Origin: Typhlomys cinereus
Lineage: Eukaryota > Chordata > Mammalia > Rodentia > Platacanthomyidae
Assembly (NCBI GenBank): GCA_023101885.1
Contig: JALPQD010000207.1
Coordinates: forward strand, 935,844 to 999,843
Reading direction: 5' to 3'
Length of the DNA stretch: 64,000 nucleotides
The notes beneath the pieces were generated by a model, which worked only from the letters and a program-made list of their open reading frames with translations, ran no database searches and was not told the origin of the DNA. Below, in pieces: positions 48,001 through 60,129 of this stretch (the stretch's first letter is position 1; each line of letters starts with the position of its first letter). The translations under genes were made by a program, and so were the position numbers.

Positions 48001-48114
48001 CTGTAATTGTTTTCGATGATGATGCTTGGTTCTGAAACTGGGTGGTAGGATTTTTCACAATATCCTTTTCTGTATTGCTATGATCTTGATTACATTTTTT
48101 CGAGATTGATGTAG
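48001..48114 (-). CDS. Cassette exon E, unit 5
   Basis: A 114-nt exon with acceptor gcattctcag (the upstream tract is not pyrimidine-rich, here and in the other E copies) and donor GTACTG. It reads TSISKKCNQDHSNTEKDIVK and then NPTTQFQNQASSSKTIT. The KDIVK/KDIRK core is the conserved part of class E. Confidence 0.62.
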
Positions 48115-48199
48115 CTGAGAATGTTTTCATGATTTGCAATAAAGAAAATTATATTAGCTTCATGGAATGGGAAAACATGAGTCCCCCCTTTTTGTCCCC

Positions 48200-50830
48200 C
48201 CCACAAAGGACAACTCATAATTGTGAATTTCAACATGTCCTTTCATATCATTGATTGCCTTCAAGGACAGTTATCTAATTCAGAATAGGGCTTCAGGAAG
48301 ATAATGGAATCAGTCTAAACTTAATGCTCACATTGCATGAACTGTATAGCTTAGGCCTAAAGTTCTGTGCAGGAGACAACATGGAAAAGCAGTATGCCTG
48401 ATGACAGGATCCAAACCCCTTTTAGAGCCACACAGACACTGGGGTTTAGAATATTCCTCTGTATTCAGTTGTTTTGTGCTTGGAAATAAAATTTTTATGA
48501 GGCTTGCCTAGAAGCATTTTAATTTCAAGTCCAGTAGGTACAGATAGTTTTCAGACAATGGAGAAGGAATTCAGAAGCGCTCGCTGATATTTTTAAGTGT
48601 AAAGAAATTAGCTAGACAAGAGTGGTCGAATGCAGAGTGTGTGTGTGGATCTCTCTGGAACAGGTCGATGGGTGCTTGTTTGTCTAATCGTGGAGAATGT
48701 GGACGGTTACCTCCAGGGTTAGGCTGGTAAGGTGCTGCCTATTCCTGCATAATAGTTACTATTATGTGTCTGTGATCAAAAGCCTTGATGCAGGCAATTA
48801 AGAGAGATAGGAGCTTTCTTGCAATGCTTAAATCTAAAGTAGACATTTACTCAAAAAGAAGTTCTTTAAGGACCTTAGTGAGCACAGGCACGTGACCTTC
48901 CTTCTCCACTAAGGTCGCCCACTCAGCCACTGTTCCCTGAATGCTTCTGAAGGTCAATTAAACCACATGGAGAGAAGCCCAGTGCCAGTGTATTTCTCAA
49001 CATGACAAACTCAAAGTCATGTCGCATGATGGTTGGGCACAAAAGAAACTTCCTTTCAATTGAGCAACCTTGAATGAACCTTCTGGTGCTTTGGCTGTGT
49101 AATGAACTTGGTTCTTTTTGTGTGTGTGTGACAAATGTCCTTAACTGTCCCAGTAGCAGAACCAAACCTGGCTACAAAAAGGACAGTGGATGCACTAGAT
49201 TGAGGCTACGCCTTCCCTCTTCTGCTTCCCTTCATTGGAAGTCCACCTTCTACTCTACAGACTCCTCTTCCATCCCCAGACCCTCCATTGACAAAAGAGT
49301 CCAGACCTTGGGCTGGGGAGGTGGCTCAGGGGAGCCTCCTCCCTCCTCCCTCCTCCCTCCTCCCTCCTCCCTCCCTCCCTCCCTTCTTTCCTTCCTCCTT
49401 CCTTCCCTCCCTCCCTCCCTCCCTCCCTCCCTCCCTCCCTCCCTCCCTCCCTCCCTTCCTTCCTTCCTTCCTTCCTTCCAACTTTCTCCTCTCATTCTTT
49501 CTCTCCGTCTCTTCCTGCCTTTCTTTGTTTTAGTTCTCTCGCTAACATGGTGTCTACCCTAGGTTGGCCCCATTAATTAGACAAGGATCACCTTCAATTT
49601 ATAATAAATGTATTAAATTTATAATACCAATTTTTAATATTCATGTCTCTACTTCCTACAGGACTATATCTACGGGCATGCTTTACGATGTGAACCCTCT
49701 GAGCTACATCCCAAATGCATCCTAGTTTCTCTTTAAAAAAAAAAAAACAACTCCTCTGTATATAAGGCCTGGGTATGTAGGCAGACACTGATGCAAAAGA
49801 AACTTTTGACCTTGTCTTACTTTTCCCACTGTATAAATGCATTGAGTGAGTTGGTTCCTTTAGCTTACACTTACCAATCAAAGAGTAATTATCACTGTCA
49901 GAAATACTTTATAGACACAGAGGAGTGCAGCTTGCCTTTAAAAACGTATGCCACAAGATATACTGTAAGCATGTCAATGACTAAGTTGTGATGTAAGTTC
50001 TGTGTAGACATTTCCTAAACTGTGTAGCTCTAAGTGATTATGGTAATGTTGTCTCATATACTATACTAAACATTTTACCAGTTCTTCCTAAATGGACCAT
50101 GTCATAGCTTAAAAAAAACCCTCAATTATGATATATAGCCTTTACATTTTCTTATGTGCTATCTCCAAATCTCAGAATCTATGACCTGAAGAGAGGCTTG
50201 TAAACTTTTCTGCCACTCATATTTTAAGTGTCTTCAGGGATATCAACAAAGCTCACTTAGTTGTTGAGTACTCTATACTTAGACAGTGTTTGGGTTTTTT
50301 TTTTTTTGTCAGTTTCTTATATTCAACCCTTGACGGGTTGATAAATGCAATTTAGAGAAGAGCATTGACTTTGGACCCACAAATGTGCACAAATGTGGCT
50401 CTTGCACTCTGTAGGTAGAGAGTTTTGCAGCTTACACTTGTCTTAGCTTATTGATCTGTGGATGAAAACCAACAGCATGCATGGCTGTAATGTGGTTTAA
50501 TCTCATTTATGAAGGTGAAATGTGACATCTGAGCTATAAATAAGAAACTTGTCACTGGGAAATGGACTGGTAATTATATTTCTGAATAGGGTTAACACAA
50601 ATGTAATCATCCAGGCACACAAAATCCCAACACAGCTAAGGCAACCACAGATCAGGGTCTGTAGACACATGGTCAGTATTTGTTACTTGGAAAAATCACT
50701 TGTTTTTATACTAAAATCCCCATCCTCATTCCTAGCATGGATTCAGATCCTAGTGGCCAACCAGATAAAAGATAACCAATGATTACATAATTCTTATCTA
50801 CAAGGTATCTTTAGAAGTGTTTCTAGAATA
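48200..50830. other. Intron between cassette exons D and E, unit 5
   Basis: No exon seen. It holds a SINE head fragment at 49308-49336 (ggctggggaggtggctcagg) running directly into (CTCC)n/(CTTC)n at 49337-49480, plus segments shared with units 2, 4, 6 and 7. Confidence 0.6.
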
Positions 50831-50835
50831 CATAC

Positions 50836-50860
50836 CCCATTCTCTCTTCTTGGATATAAC
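50836..50860 (-). CDS. Cassette exon D (25-nt micro-exon), unit 5
   Basis: Acceptor ctttaactgcag, donor GTATGT. Reads VISKKREW plus one base of Gly. It has the same 25-nt length and the same flanking words as the D exons at 44336, 39546 and 34484. Confidence 0.62.
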
Positions 50861-51728
50861 CTGCAGTTAAAGAAAAGAAAATGCTGAGGTCAGATCGTGC
50901 TGAGTTCTGTTTGCACAGCTTTGGGGTTCTCCCTTGATTAGGTTTAACAGCAACTGTGGTTCAGTCAAAGACGATGCATTAATGTGTGTGTAATGCTGTC
51001 ACAAAAGTCTTGGGGCTGGATACTTTGTAAAGAAAACACAAATTTGTCCTGCTTTTGCTGATTCAACAGCCAGATCAGTCAACTCTACCTGTTTTCCTTA
51101 AGTTACCTCACAGCACGGCAATGTCATGACAACTAGCTCCTGGGATTGTCCTTGTGAGTGTCCTTCCTCATTGTCATTATCCACACAATCTGTATCTAGC
51201 TACTAGTGTTTTAAAGATTTTTATCCCACCACCTCAATGCTCCCATACTGGTCATATGGAGATTCTGTCACATCATCTTTCGGGAACATTTCCTCCAAAA
51301 TATAAATTATCAAATTCCCCAGAAGAAAGAGAAGACAGATATATAAGATACAAACTTTCATAGGTGCTATGTATATCTGCCATTTCAGCTTTTTCTTCCC
51401 TTATTTCATTCCTTATGGGGTGTGTGTGTGTGACTGTGGGTAATCACATACGTCCCATGCCATGAGTGTGGAGGTCACAGGACATGGTTCCCAGGAATCA
51501 CAATCAGGTCATCAGCTTTGCAGGGAAAATGTGTTCACCCCCCTCCCCCAGCATCTCACCCACTCTAAATATCACCCAGCTTGCAATCTAAAGCAGATGA
51601 TATTCTTCCAAATGATGTGCCGTCTAACAACACTGCCACTCAACACTGGCATTTTGTATTCCCTCTAGAATCTGCCATGAATTGGCACAATTCCATTTCC
51701 TCTTTTCCCTACATAAAAATTATTTTAT

Positions 51729-51937
51729 GGCTGGAGAGATGGCTCAGGGATTAAGACTCTGCCTCATAAGCAGAAGGTTCTGAGTTTGAATTCCTGGTCC
51801 CACATAAAAATGCCACGTAGAAATGGCGATGGCCTGCACTTCCAGCCCTGGTGGACAGAGCTTGGGAAATTCTAGAGTGAAGCAAATAAAGAGATAGAAG
51901 CAATTCAGGGTGATTCTGGAAGTCACCTGATAGACAC

Positions 51938-51986
<49 letters not shown>
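51729..51986 (+). repeat. tRNA-derived SINE with long (CA)n tail
   Basis: Head ggctggagagatggctcagg; body agcttgggaaattctagagt; (CA)n at 51935-51986. Confidence 0.8.
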
Positions 51987-51990
<4 letters not shown>

Positions 51991-52147
51991 TTTAAAAACC
52001 AAAAAATTTTAAATTATTTTGTGCATAAAACGATTTTATTATTTTGATATCCACTAAAATATAAGGATAATGACAATGTGGAAGGACACTCACAAGGACA
52101 ATAGGGAGAGACAACTTTCCATCATAAAAAAAAAGAGAGACATTTAC

Positions 52148-52209
52148 CTTTCCTTCTGTCTTTTCATGTTTTTCTTCTTCATCTGTCATCTCCTTGCTCT
52201 GAGGTAACC
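52148..52209 (-). CDS. Cassette exon C, unit 5
   Basis: A 62-nt exon between acceptor gtccccctag and donor GTAAATG. Entered with two bases of a split Gly codon, it reads LPQSKEMTDEEEKHEKTEGK and ends on a full codon. It is the most 5' intact exon seen; class C is the acidic/lysine-rich exon. Confidence 0.65.
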
Positions 52210-52526
52210 CTAGGGGGACACACACAAGCTGTCAGTTCACAGTGCTGCTCATCAATTATCCAGAGCCCTTTGCTTGACATGCACCAAGGAACATGGACTT
52301 AATCTGAAAGGTTAGACCTGGTGGGTGCAGCTGTAGAGCATGGCTGGGCTGCTGCTCACCATCTCCTTAAAGGGAAAGGAAGGCAGAGAGATGAACCGAG
52401 GGAAACTGAAGAACTTTATTATTGGCTTTCTATGTGATAGGAACTGAAGCAGTATTAAACCATGCATGTTATTTGAATAAACAATAAAATTAATCCTATT
52501 GCTAAATAATAGAGTTTGGTCACTTT

Positions 52527-52734
52527 TTTCCTTTCTTAAATAAAATTTGCAAGCACAATGAGTAATTAACTCCTTTCCTCCCCCTCTCTACTTTCCTCCC
52601 TTTTCCTCTCTTCTTCCCCTCCCTTTGTGGATTCAACTAGTTCCCTCCAATCCTCCTGTCCATCAACTTCTGTGGGTCACAGGTTTCTCTCGGGATTGTC
52701 TGTTCTAGTGGATATTTAGGCATCTGTGGCATTC
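52527..52734. repeat. C/T-rich interspersed repeat fragment beside the PAIP1 copy
   Basis: aataaaatttgcaagcacaa, then CT-rich sequence and ccatcaacttctgtgggtca. It resembles the insert at 1432-1835. It lies between the unit sequence and the pseudogene's A-rich end. Confidence 0.5.
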
Positions 52735-55012
52735 TTTTTTATTTTTAAAATCTAATTTTAGTTCAGACTTAACAAATAGAAAAGCAAGAAAGCTAATCTA
52801 TAAGTAGACACAGACGTACCAAATGTAAAACAGTGGATTATTAACAGGACTACTTCCATACGTATTTACAAGCAACCCTTTCATATGTAAGTTCTATTTT
52901 TAGTTTGTTGGAAAAAAAACACATTAGGTAAAGATATTACTTAAGTAGGGCTGAGTAGAAAAGTGACCCTCAAGGTATATCAATTATAAAGCAGATGAAA
53001 ACTTGAATGACAAATATTTAGTGAAATTCTCTAGTAAAAAAGTCAATTCAACCCATACCATGAAATGAAAATGGGAATGCCATAGAAATAAAGCAGAATA
53101 ATTCTAGGACTGAGGTTAATGATGTTAATCAAGGAAAAAAACAGTTACTGAGCTGGAATAAATCTTCTTCAAAGAGTCTTGGTTCTTTAGGTAAAGTTAA
53201 TAATTCCCTCACTCCATTAATGACATTTAGAAGCCCTTCATAATAAATGGTAACTAGATGCATAAATCAACTGTTGGTATATTATAAGACTTTGGTGTTA
53301 AAGATTTTCATGATTGTGGTTAATATGCAAAACTCAATTTATTGAGATACAATGTGAAACTAAAATAAAAACTATAAAAGCATATCCCAAAAAAGTCTTA
53401 AAAAAAGAATGGTACAATTTTGCAGCAATGTGTATTTCCAATCTAAGGTTTTGCCTCAGGAAAAATTAAACAAGTATCTAGCTAGCTAACAAAATTTACT
53501 TCAACAGTTAATTTATTTCAAAATTGATTTTATTGCAGCCAAATTGTGGAATCAATGTACATAAGCTAATATATACACATATATGTGTGTATATATAATG
53601 TATATATATATATATAATTAGGGGAATGAAGTTTATTTTGGCAGCTAGTATTAACATTAAATTTACATGGATTAATAGCATATACTCAGTATCTTTAACT
53701 TGGCATAGCCATGATACAATTTCTTGCTTTCCTGTGTTTTGCTAAATCGCCATACCTAAACTATTTTTTAAAAGCTGATATGTTCAAATTTAACTCTACT
53801 GCTTTTGCTTACGCTCTGATTCCAAACAAAATTGTTCATACATTTCTTCTATGTTTTGGGTTCATGGTGTCATCAATATCATCCAAATATGGATCATTAG
53901 ACTCTGATAAATCTGTTCCATTTTTTTTATAATCTGGGGGAAAAATCCTTCTCTTTCAAGTAACTCTAATCAAAGTCCTTAGGCTCATTTTCAGGTGTGG
54001 CATCTCTGTAAAAGTGATATGGATTCTACCCCAGTTACGGATGTGAATTCCACAAGCTTCAGGAAACATCCGTTATAGTCTCTCCTGTAGTTTGCATCTA
54101 AGATGACATTTTTCAATTCCCTGGATACTTCTTTTCTTTTTCCTTCCATGTATCTTCCCAAACTTGTCCACTTTAGTAATTTTACTGCCCAAATTAAATT
54201 GTCATCCATAGGCTCGGAGAAGGAAACATCCAGCAGTTCTAGAAGACCAGCCTGAAGACTATCAGCTTTGTAGCCGGTGCCTGCGCTCCTTTGATCACTA
54301 GTCAGCAAAATGTTCTCCCAGAAAGAGGACACTTGCATGCGGCTTCATCTTTAACTTCCTAGTCTCTCCGACATCTTTGAAAGTAGTAATTGGCACAAGT
54401 TATGCCTCTACGGGCTAACTGTCAGATAATGGCGCAGGTAATTTACCCAGACAAGCTCCCACACAAGAGAAATTTGGGGAAGGCTCATCTTGCTGTTCCC
54501 TGAGCTTGCACGTGTACCATCTGTTGCGACCCATCCCGCCAGGGTCTCTGCAAACTTTTCAGTTTCTGTCCCAGAACTGCCAGGCTGCTCCGTGTGATGG
54601 TTCAGAAAATCCTAACCATATTCTCACTGAGCAGGATAATCCTCCCCGCCACCCTCATAGGATTCTGTATAATTAGAATAACCTGATGGGTAAAATTCGG
54701 GGCGTTCGTGGACAGCTTAGACCTAGCAGAGGAGCCACAACCACCTGAGATTCAGCCATTGCTGACGCCGAGGTCTGCTGTGGGCTTTAGCCTGTGAACG
54801 AGGTGGGCCTCTCAGGGGCTTGATTGTTCCAGGGGCTCCCACCTCCTCCGTGGTTCTCAGGAGACGGTTGGGCCCCCCCCCACGAAGATGACGGCGGCCG
54901 GCCGGTGGGGAGGGGGGGCGCTCCTCCAGGGCTGGGCAGGTGCGGCCCCCGCACCCGCGCACTCCCCTGCACACCTGCGCGTCCACCTCGCTCCCAGTGC
55001 CCCAACATCGAT
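52735..55012 (-). pseudogene. PAIP1: Processed pseudogene of PAIP1 (poly(A)-binding-protein-interacting protein 1)
   Basis: Intronless mRNA copy. From right to left: a GC-rich 5' UTR and N-terminal part (54.65-55.01 kb); a SAMAxxQVVVAP segment near 54.72; the MIF4G-like middle region (LQAGLLELLD, EPMDDNLIWAVKLLKWTS, NVILDANYRRD at 53991-54338); the C-terminal acidic tail (DPYLDDIDD, FCLESER) near 53.81-53.93; a long 3' UTR and an A-rich end near 52.74. Frameshifts and stops break it, and its longest open piece is 115 codons. PAIP1 normally bridges PABP and eIF4A in translation. Flanking sequence resumes the duplicated unit at both ends. Confidence 0.9.
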
Positions 55013-55611
55013 GATAATTTTGACGCCCAAGATCAATGGCCCTGTCTACTATACCTCTCTTATGTCAACCTCTACTAATCCACCTACGCAGATTTTGTGA
55101 TATTGAGATGTCTAATTTTTCTCCTCGGTAACACACATGATTCCAGAAGCACGTAACTCTACGGAGGGCTGGTGGGATGGTGGAGGTGCCTGGCGCCAAG
55201 CAGAAGCCCTGAGTTGGTTCCTGGAAATGGGCGAAAGGGCCCCACTTGATGACCCAAGAACCACCAGCTTCGTTTCTGGGCAAGCTGTCCATGAAAATGT
55301 TCTTTTCTGTGCTCCCCTTATTCTCATGACTTTGAGGTTGACAGTTCCCCTGATCCAACCCATCAGTTATCTGGGAGTCAGCCATGGGCTGCAGCTTCCT
55401 GCAGACAGGGGAGGCTGTGCTGTTCACATTGAGAACCTGTCTTATCCCCCGGGTCGCCTTGGGACCAGACGACCGCCATGTGCATCTTCAAAGTGGTCTG
55501 GTTTGCAATGGGAAGAGACTAAGGTGTAACCTCTCGATAGTCATATGTGATATACGGTATAGTCTAGAATGCTTGTTCATAATGCAACCTCATATTGGAC
55601 TTCCATAGCAC

Positions 55612-55724
55612 CTGCAGTTTTTAGCGATGATTCTTTCTTTTCCAAGATTGGTCAATGGGGGTTTTCTCAATGTTCACTTTCGTCTTGGTGCCATTGGTGT
55701 GATGCTGCTCCAGAACTGCAGAAA
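55612..55724 (-). pseudogene. Frameshifted cassette exon E, unit 6
   Basis: 113 nt instead of 114. The frame SAVLEQHHTNGTKTKVNIEK then TPIDQSW runs into a stop, while the last ten codons' worth (ESSLKTA) are in the next frame. Acceptor-side ag and donor GTGCTA remain. A 1-nt deletion inactivated it. Confidence 0.72.
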
Positions 55725-56734
55725 CTGATGGTGCATTTGCGACAGAGAGGGTTATATTAGCTTCCATGGAAACACACACATGTGTGCATGTATGTGCAAG
55801 GTGAAAACTATTGTAAATTTAAGCATGTGATATACCTTTCTAATTCACTCATCCAATTCAGAATAAGGCTTGGGGAAGATCATGGAAGCAGTTTAAACTT
55901 AATGCTCACATTACATGAACTACATAGTTATGTGTGTAAGATAATACAGAAAGAAGAGCAGTGTGACCCGAGTGTGTGTGTGCATGCACACGCATGATGG
56001 CCAGCAACCAAATCTCTCAAAGAGTTACATGAGCAGCAAAGGTCCTGCAGTCCCTCTGCTTTCAGTCCTTTGTGCCTGCACATTGCAGAGTTTGAGTCCT
56101 GCTATTAGCACTTGAATCTAGAAACATTTTATGAGGTTTGCTTAGAAGCATTGTGAACCTAAAAATTAATGGACTAATGGTGAAGCCTTAAGAAAAGGAG
56201 CAGCACTTCAGGGGTGCGCTATGATATTGTTGAAGGTAGAGGATGGAGCCAGACAGAGTGGTTGATGCACAGTGGGTGTCTGGATACTGAGGACAGGAGG
56301 ATGGGTAGGTACTTTTCTTTCTCTATATATCATGATGCTTCTTTTTGTAGACACAGCCCATTCCAGTTAGAACTGGTGAAATGGTGAGAGTATATGGGAC
56401 AACACTGTAATAATCGCTCAGGGCCACACAATTTAGGAAGAGTGTCTACAAAGAACTTGAATCACAATTTATTAATCTGTTCACAGTGTATCTTATGACC
56501 ATACACTTTTAAAGGCAAGGAAAGCTCAGTGTCTATAAAGTATTTCTTTCACTGATGCTCACTTTCATTGTTAACTGGTATGTGTGAGCACAAGGAGCCA
56601 ATTCACTTAATGGAGTTAGATATTTTGAAGAGTATGACTAGATATCATTGGTTCTAAAGTGTCTCCTGCATCAGGCTCTATTCCATGTTCATGTCTTAGA
56701 AATGGAGGAGTTTCATTAAGGGGAACTCAAAAGG

Positions 56735-56815
56735 GTGGAGGATGTAACTCAAATGGTACAGTCCTTGTCTAACATGCCTAAGGTACAACGTTTGGTCCTC
56801 AGCACTCCATGAAAA
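56735..56815 (+). repeat. ID-like SINE
   Basis: ggaggatgtaactcaaatgg, cttgtctaacatgcctaagg, gtttggtcctcagcactcc: ID-type head, followed by B1-like words (gtcagcctgggcttgaaaac) to 56940. Confidence 0.6.
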
Positions 56816-56971
56816 CTGTCTGTGGTTACACAGTCCTGTGTTCCTGGCTCAGGAAGTAGAAGCACAAGAGTTATAAATTTAAAGGGATTAAGTCCGATTA
56901 GTCGGGTCAGCCTGGGCTTGAAAACCCTGCTTCTCACAATGAAGAGATAGTGAGAGACTATTGGAAAGGGT

Positions 56972-57247
56972 GGGAGAGAAAGAGAGGAAGAAGGAAGGAA
57001 GGAAGGGAGGGAGGAGGGAGGGAGGGAGGGAGGGAGGGAGGGAGGAGGGGGAAAGGAAGGAAGGAAGGAAGGGGGGAGGAGGGAAGGAAGAGGGAGGGAG
57101 GAAGGAAGAAGGGAGGAGGGAAGAAGGAAGGAGAGAAAAGAAAGAGAAGAAAGAGAAAGAAGAAAGAAAAGGAAAAAGAAAGAAAAGAAAGAAAAGAAAA
57201 AGAAAGAAAAGAAAGAAAGAAAGAAAGAAAAAGAAAAAGAAGAAAGA
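56972..57247 (+). repeat. 276-nt uninterrupted purine tract
   Basis: Only A and G over the whole stretch, from GGGA/GGAA units into GAAA units. The (CTCC)n at 49.34-49.48 kb is the counterpart in the non-inverted copy. Confidence 0.95.
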
Positions 57248-58002
57248 TGCTGAACTCTGCCTTCTGTCCACGTAGGGTTTGCTGAAGGAAGTGGACTTTG
57301 TAAAGATAAGGACATGGGGGTGGGCAGGAAAGACACACTCAGTGCTAGTGTACCCACTAGCTTCTCTAGCAAGTCTGTGCAGTCTGTTTGAACACTTGCT
57401 GGGAAATATTCACTAGATGGTGGTGTGCAGAGTCACAGTCCAAGAGTCAAAGCAGCAAATCTCTTTTCCTGTCAGTTCACGCTGAGGGGTTTATTCAGTT
57501 GAAAGGAAATTTCTTTTGTGCTCAACTAACACATGACTGAAGTCCGTGTTATTATGGGAAGTATACTGACCCTGGTCTTCTCTCAGTGTGGTTTAACTGA
57601 TCATCAGAAGCACTCGGTGGACAGTGACTGAGTGTGTGAAGTTATTGAAGAAGGAAGGTCACAGTCTGTTCAACACAGGGTCTCAAAGGACTTTTTGAGT
57701 AACTAATTTTGATTCAAGTATTGAACGTTAGCACCTCTCTCCCTTAATTGTTCATGTCAAGAAGCTAGGGACTGACAGTCACAGTAGTGTTCCTAAGCTT
57801 AAGGGGAACACAGAAAAGAGTTCTGGGAAATGCCCCTGGGTCCTTGCACCTCATCGAAGAGGAGGACCTAGAGGAGAGTTTGGCATGCACAGTAAAGGAT
57901 GCTCCGGGGATGGGGGGAGGCACTGGGGGATGGGGAAGGAGGGGAGAGGGGAGGGGGAGCAGGAGGGAGGGGACCGGTGTACCTGTTAAGTTTGTATGAG
58001 CA

Positions 58003-58004
58003 GA

Positions 58005-58046
<42 letters not shown>
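58003..58046. repeat. (AAT)n microsatellite
   Basis: About 14 perfect AAT units. Confidence 0.95.
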
Positions 58047-58047
<1 letters not shown>

Positions 58048-58666
58048 GAGTAAATGAAAAGTTTAGAAAAACCTAACAATATTGTGGTCAAGAAGAGTTT
58101 CATAATTTGCAAAAATATGTATCAGTATATTAAGATAAATAAGATCAATATTTTAAATTTGTTTTCATAAATTGACTTTGTGTTCAAATCCAAAACAGTC
58201 AGAATCTCAACCAAAATCTATACAATATTGGACAGGCAATTTACACTGTGATATGCAATTTAAAGAGCATCTGTAGAAAATTCTTCTCTTGAATAAAATC
58301 ATCAGAAGCATGAAAAAAAAAAAAAGCTTGAAAATAACTGACATGAAAATAACTGACACGGTAGCTTGAGGTGAAGCTAGTACATGTTGACATGCCCTGA
58401 AGAAATAATAACAGTTCTCCACAAGCTGTGAAGGACTCGTGTCCATCATTCTGCATGGCAAGGGTCTGTACCAGTTGTGCCATCTCCCTGAACCTGATAA
58501 CCATCTATTCTCAAGTGTAATAATTTTTTCCATAATAAAGGCCCCTTAATACACATTGTCCAGTCTGACACTGGCGTTTTGCACACTATATTGAATCAGG
58601 GATGAGTTGCTAAAATTCCATTTCATTCTCTTCCTAAGTAAATACCCTATGTGGTTTTATTTTTTT

Positions 58667-58944
58667 TTTTAATTTTTTTTTCTTTTATTCAACTGTGTGC
58701 ATGTGTGTGTCTGTGTGTGTGTGTGTGTGTGTCTGTGTATGTGTAGAACCACGGACGAATTTGCGAACCACCATGGACGCCTCCACCTCCTTCTGCCCAG
58801 GGATTCACAGGCTCCGCCCTACCAGGACCGGAAACGCAGGCCGCCCCGTTTCCGCCTGGCGTCTATACGTGGGATCTGGGATCCGAACTCAGGACCTTCC
58901 GCCTGCAAGGCGGAGGCTTAACCCCTGAGCCACCTCTCCAGCCC
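58667..58944 (-). mobile_element. Young tRNA-derived SINE with target-site duplication
   Basis: Same subfamily as 646-927. A perfect 14-bp duplication, tatgtggttttatt, lies at 58649-58662 and 58949-58962. Confidence 0.88.
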
Positions 58945-59045
58945 CATTTATGTGGTTTTATTATTTACACGTGATAGCCACTAAAACATAAGGAAATAGG
59001 TTAAGAAACTTTTGTATCCTAGAAAAAGAAAATGAAGGGCATTGC

Positions 59046-59081
59046 CTTTAAAATCTCTATGGTTCTCATTTTGATGAAACA
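59046..59081 (-). pseudogene. Degenerate cassette exon C, unit 6
   Basis: Acceptor cctcttcctag is kept. The body reads FHQNENHRDFK but ends at AAAG followed by GC, not GT, and the length (36 nt) breaks the class C phase. Confidence 0.55.
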
Positions 59082-59093
59082 CTAGGAAGAGGG

Positions 59094-59094
<1 letters not shown>

Positions 59095-59138
<44 letters not shown>
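59095..59138. repeat. (CA)n microsatellite
   Basis: Pure CA run right after the acceptor side of the degenerate C exon. Confidence 0.95.
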
Positions 59139-59140
<2 letters not shown>

Positions 59141-59832
59141 CAGTTCAGATATTACTGATCAGTTACTCAGGGCAAAGACTGTGTTCAGTGGTTGTGTCCC
59201 TGATGGACAATTATCTTTAAAAGGAAAGGAATGCAGAGAGTTTATCATGATTGATATATTTGTCAAATTTTGAGGTAAGTTTTCTTACCTTCTCATTTTT
59301 TTTGAAAATAAAAAAATTTTGACTTTCTAGATAATAGGAAACTAAAGTGATGTTAAGGAAAATATGTTCATGGGAGCAAAAATCAAAATAAATCTTATCA
59401 TGAAATGATGGTGTTCTGTTACTTTGTGAGATCATTTCGAAACCCAGGATTGTTGGCACTTCTCTGTATATCTTTCAAATCTCTTTCAGCTTCCACTTAT
59501 CCACATTAAATTCTACATTATCATTAAATAGAGAAGGAATTTATAGTGCACTATGCACTATATTTAACACAAACTACGTATCGATCCTTGTTTCCATAGT
59601 CCACAAACATGAGGTACTGACAGTATTGCATGCTGTTGGTATGTATAAAAAGGCTGAATTTTAATATTTTATCCTAATTCATGTAAAATTCATGGAAGTA
59701 AGTTAAAAATAGATTGTTACACTTATTTCATTTTATGAAGACCCACTTCTTAATTGTTTTAATATTTCTAGGCCACGTAGTATACCTGTGAGTTTTAAAA
59801 ACTTGACATGAATCATTAAAAAGCAACTGACC
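59139..59832. other. Intron-like sequence, nothing recognised
   Basis: Low-complexity AT-rich sequence with weak matches to the 35.7-36.6 kb segment; no exon seen. Confidence 0.4.
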
Positions 59833-60027
59833 TGGGGCTGGAGAGTTATTGGCTCAGGGGTCAAGATTCTGCCTCCCAAGCAGCCCCTCAAGGGTTGTAT
59901 TTCCGGCCCTGGTGGGTGGAGAATGGGAAATCCCAGAGCAAAGCAAGGAGGAGATAGAAGCAATTCCAATCCAGGATGATTCCCAAAGTCACCCTTGGTT
60001 CTCTGCAGGGACACACAGTGTCCTCTG

Positions 60028-60093
<66 letters not shown>
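59833..60093 (+). repeat. tRNA-derived SINE with long (CA)n tail
   Basis: Head ggggctggagagttattggc; body aatgggaaatcccagagcaa; (CA)n at 60031-60091. Confidence 0.78.
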
Positions 60094-60095
<2 letters not shown>

Positions 60096-60129
60096 AAAAA
60101 AAGAAAAAATGGTGTAGCTTCTTGACAAT

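Larger units (their letters stand above)
56460..57770 (-). repeat. Inverted segment of the duplicated unit
   Basis: Matches 48.8-49.95 kb only as reverse complement: 57691 (gagtaactaattttgattca, ctctcccttaattg) corresponds to 32.6 and 48.8 kb reversed, and 56510-56560 (tctataaagtatttctttca-like) to 49.90 kb reversed. The expected C and D exons between E (55612) and 59046 are not in the normal order. Confidence 0.7.

Noticed and set aside
49074..49562. 162-codon plus-strand ORF with poly(PS)
   Set aside because: Translation of (CTCC)n and flanks.
56749..57372. 207-, 127- and 126-codon ORFs rich in Phe/Leu/Ser/Pro, and their Arg/Lys/Glu antisense
   Set aside because: Translation of the homopurine/homopyrimidine tract.
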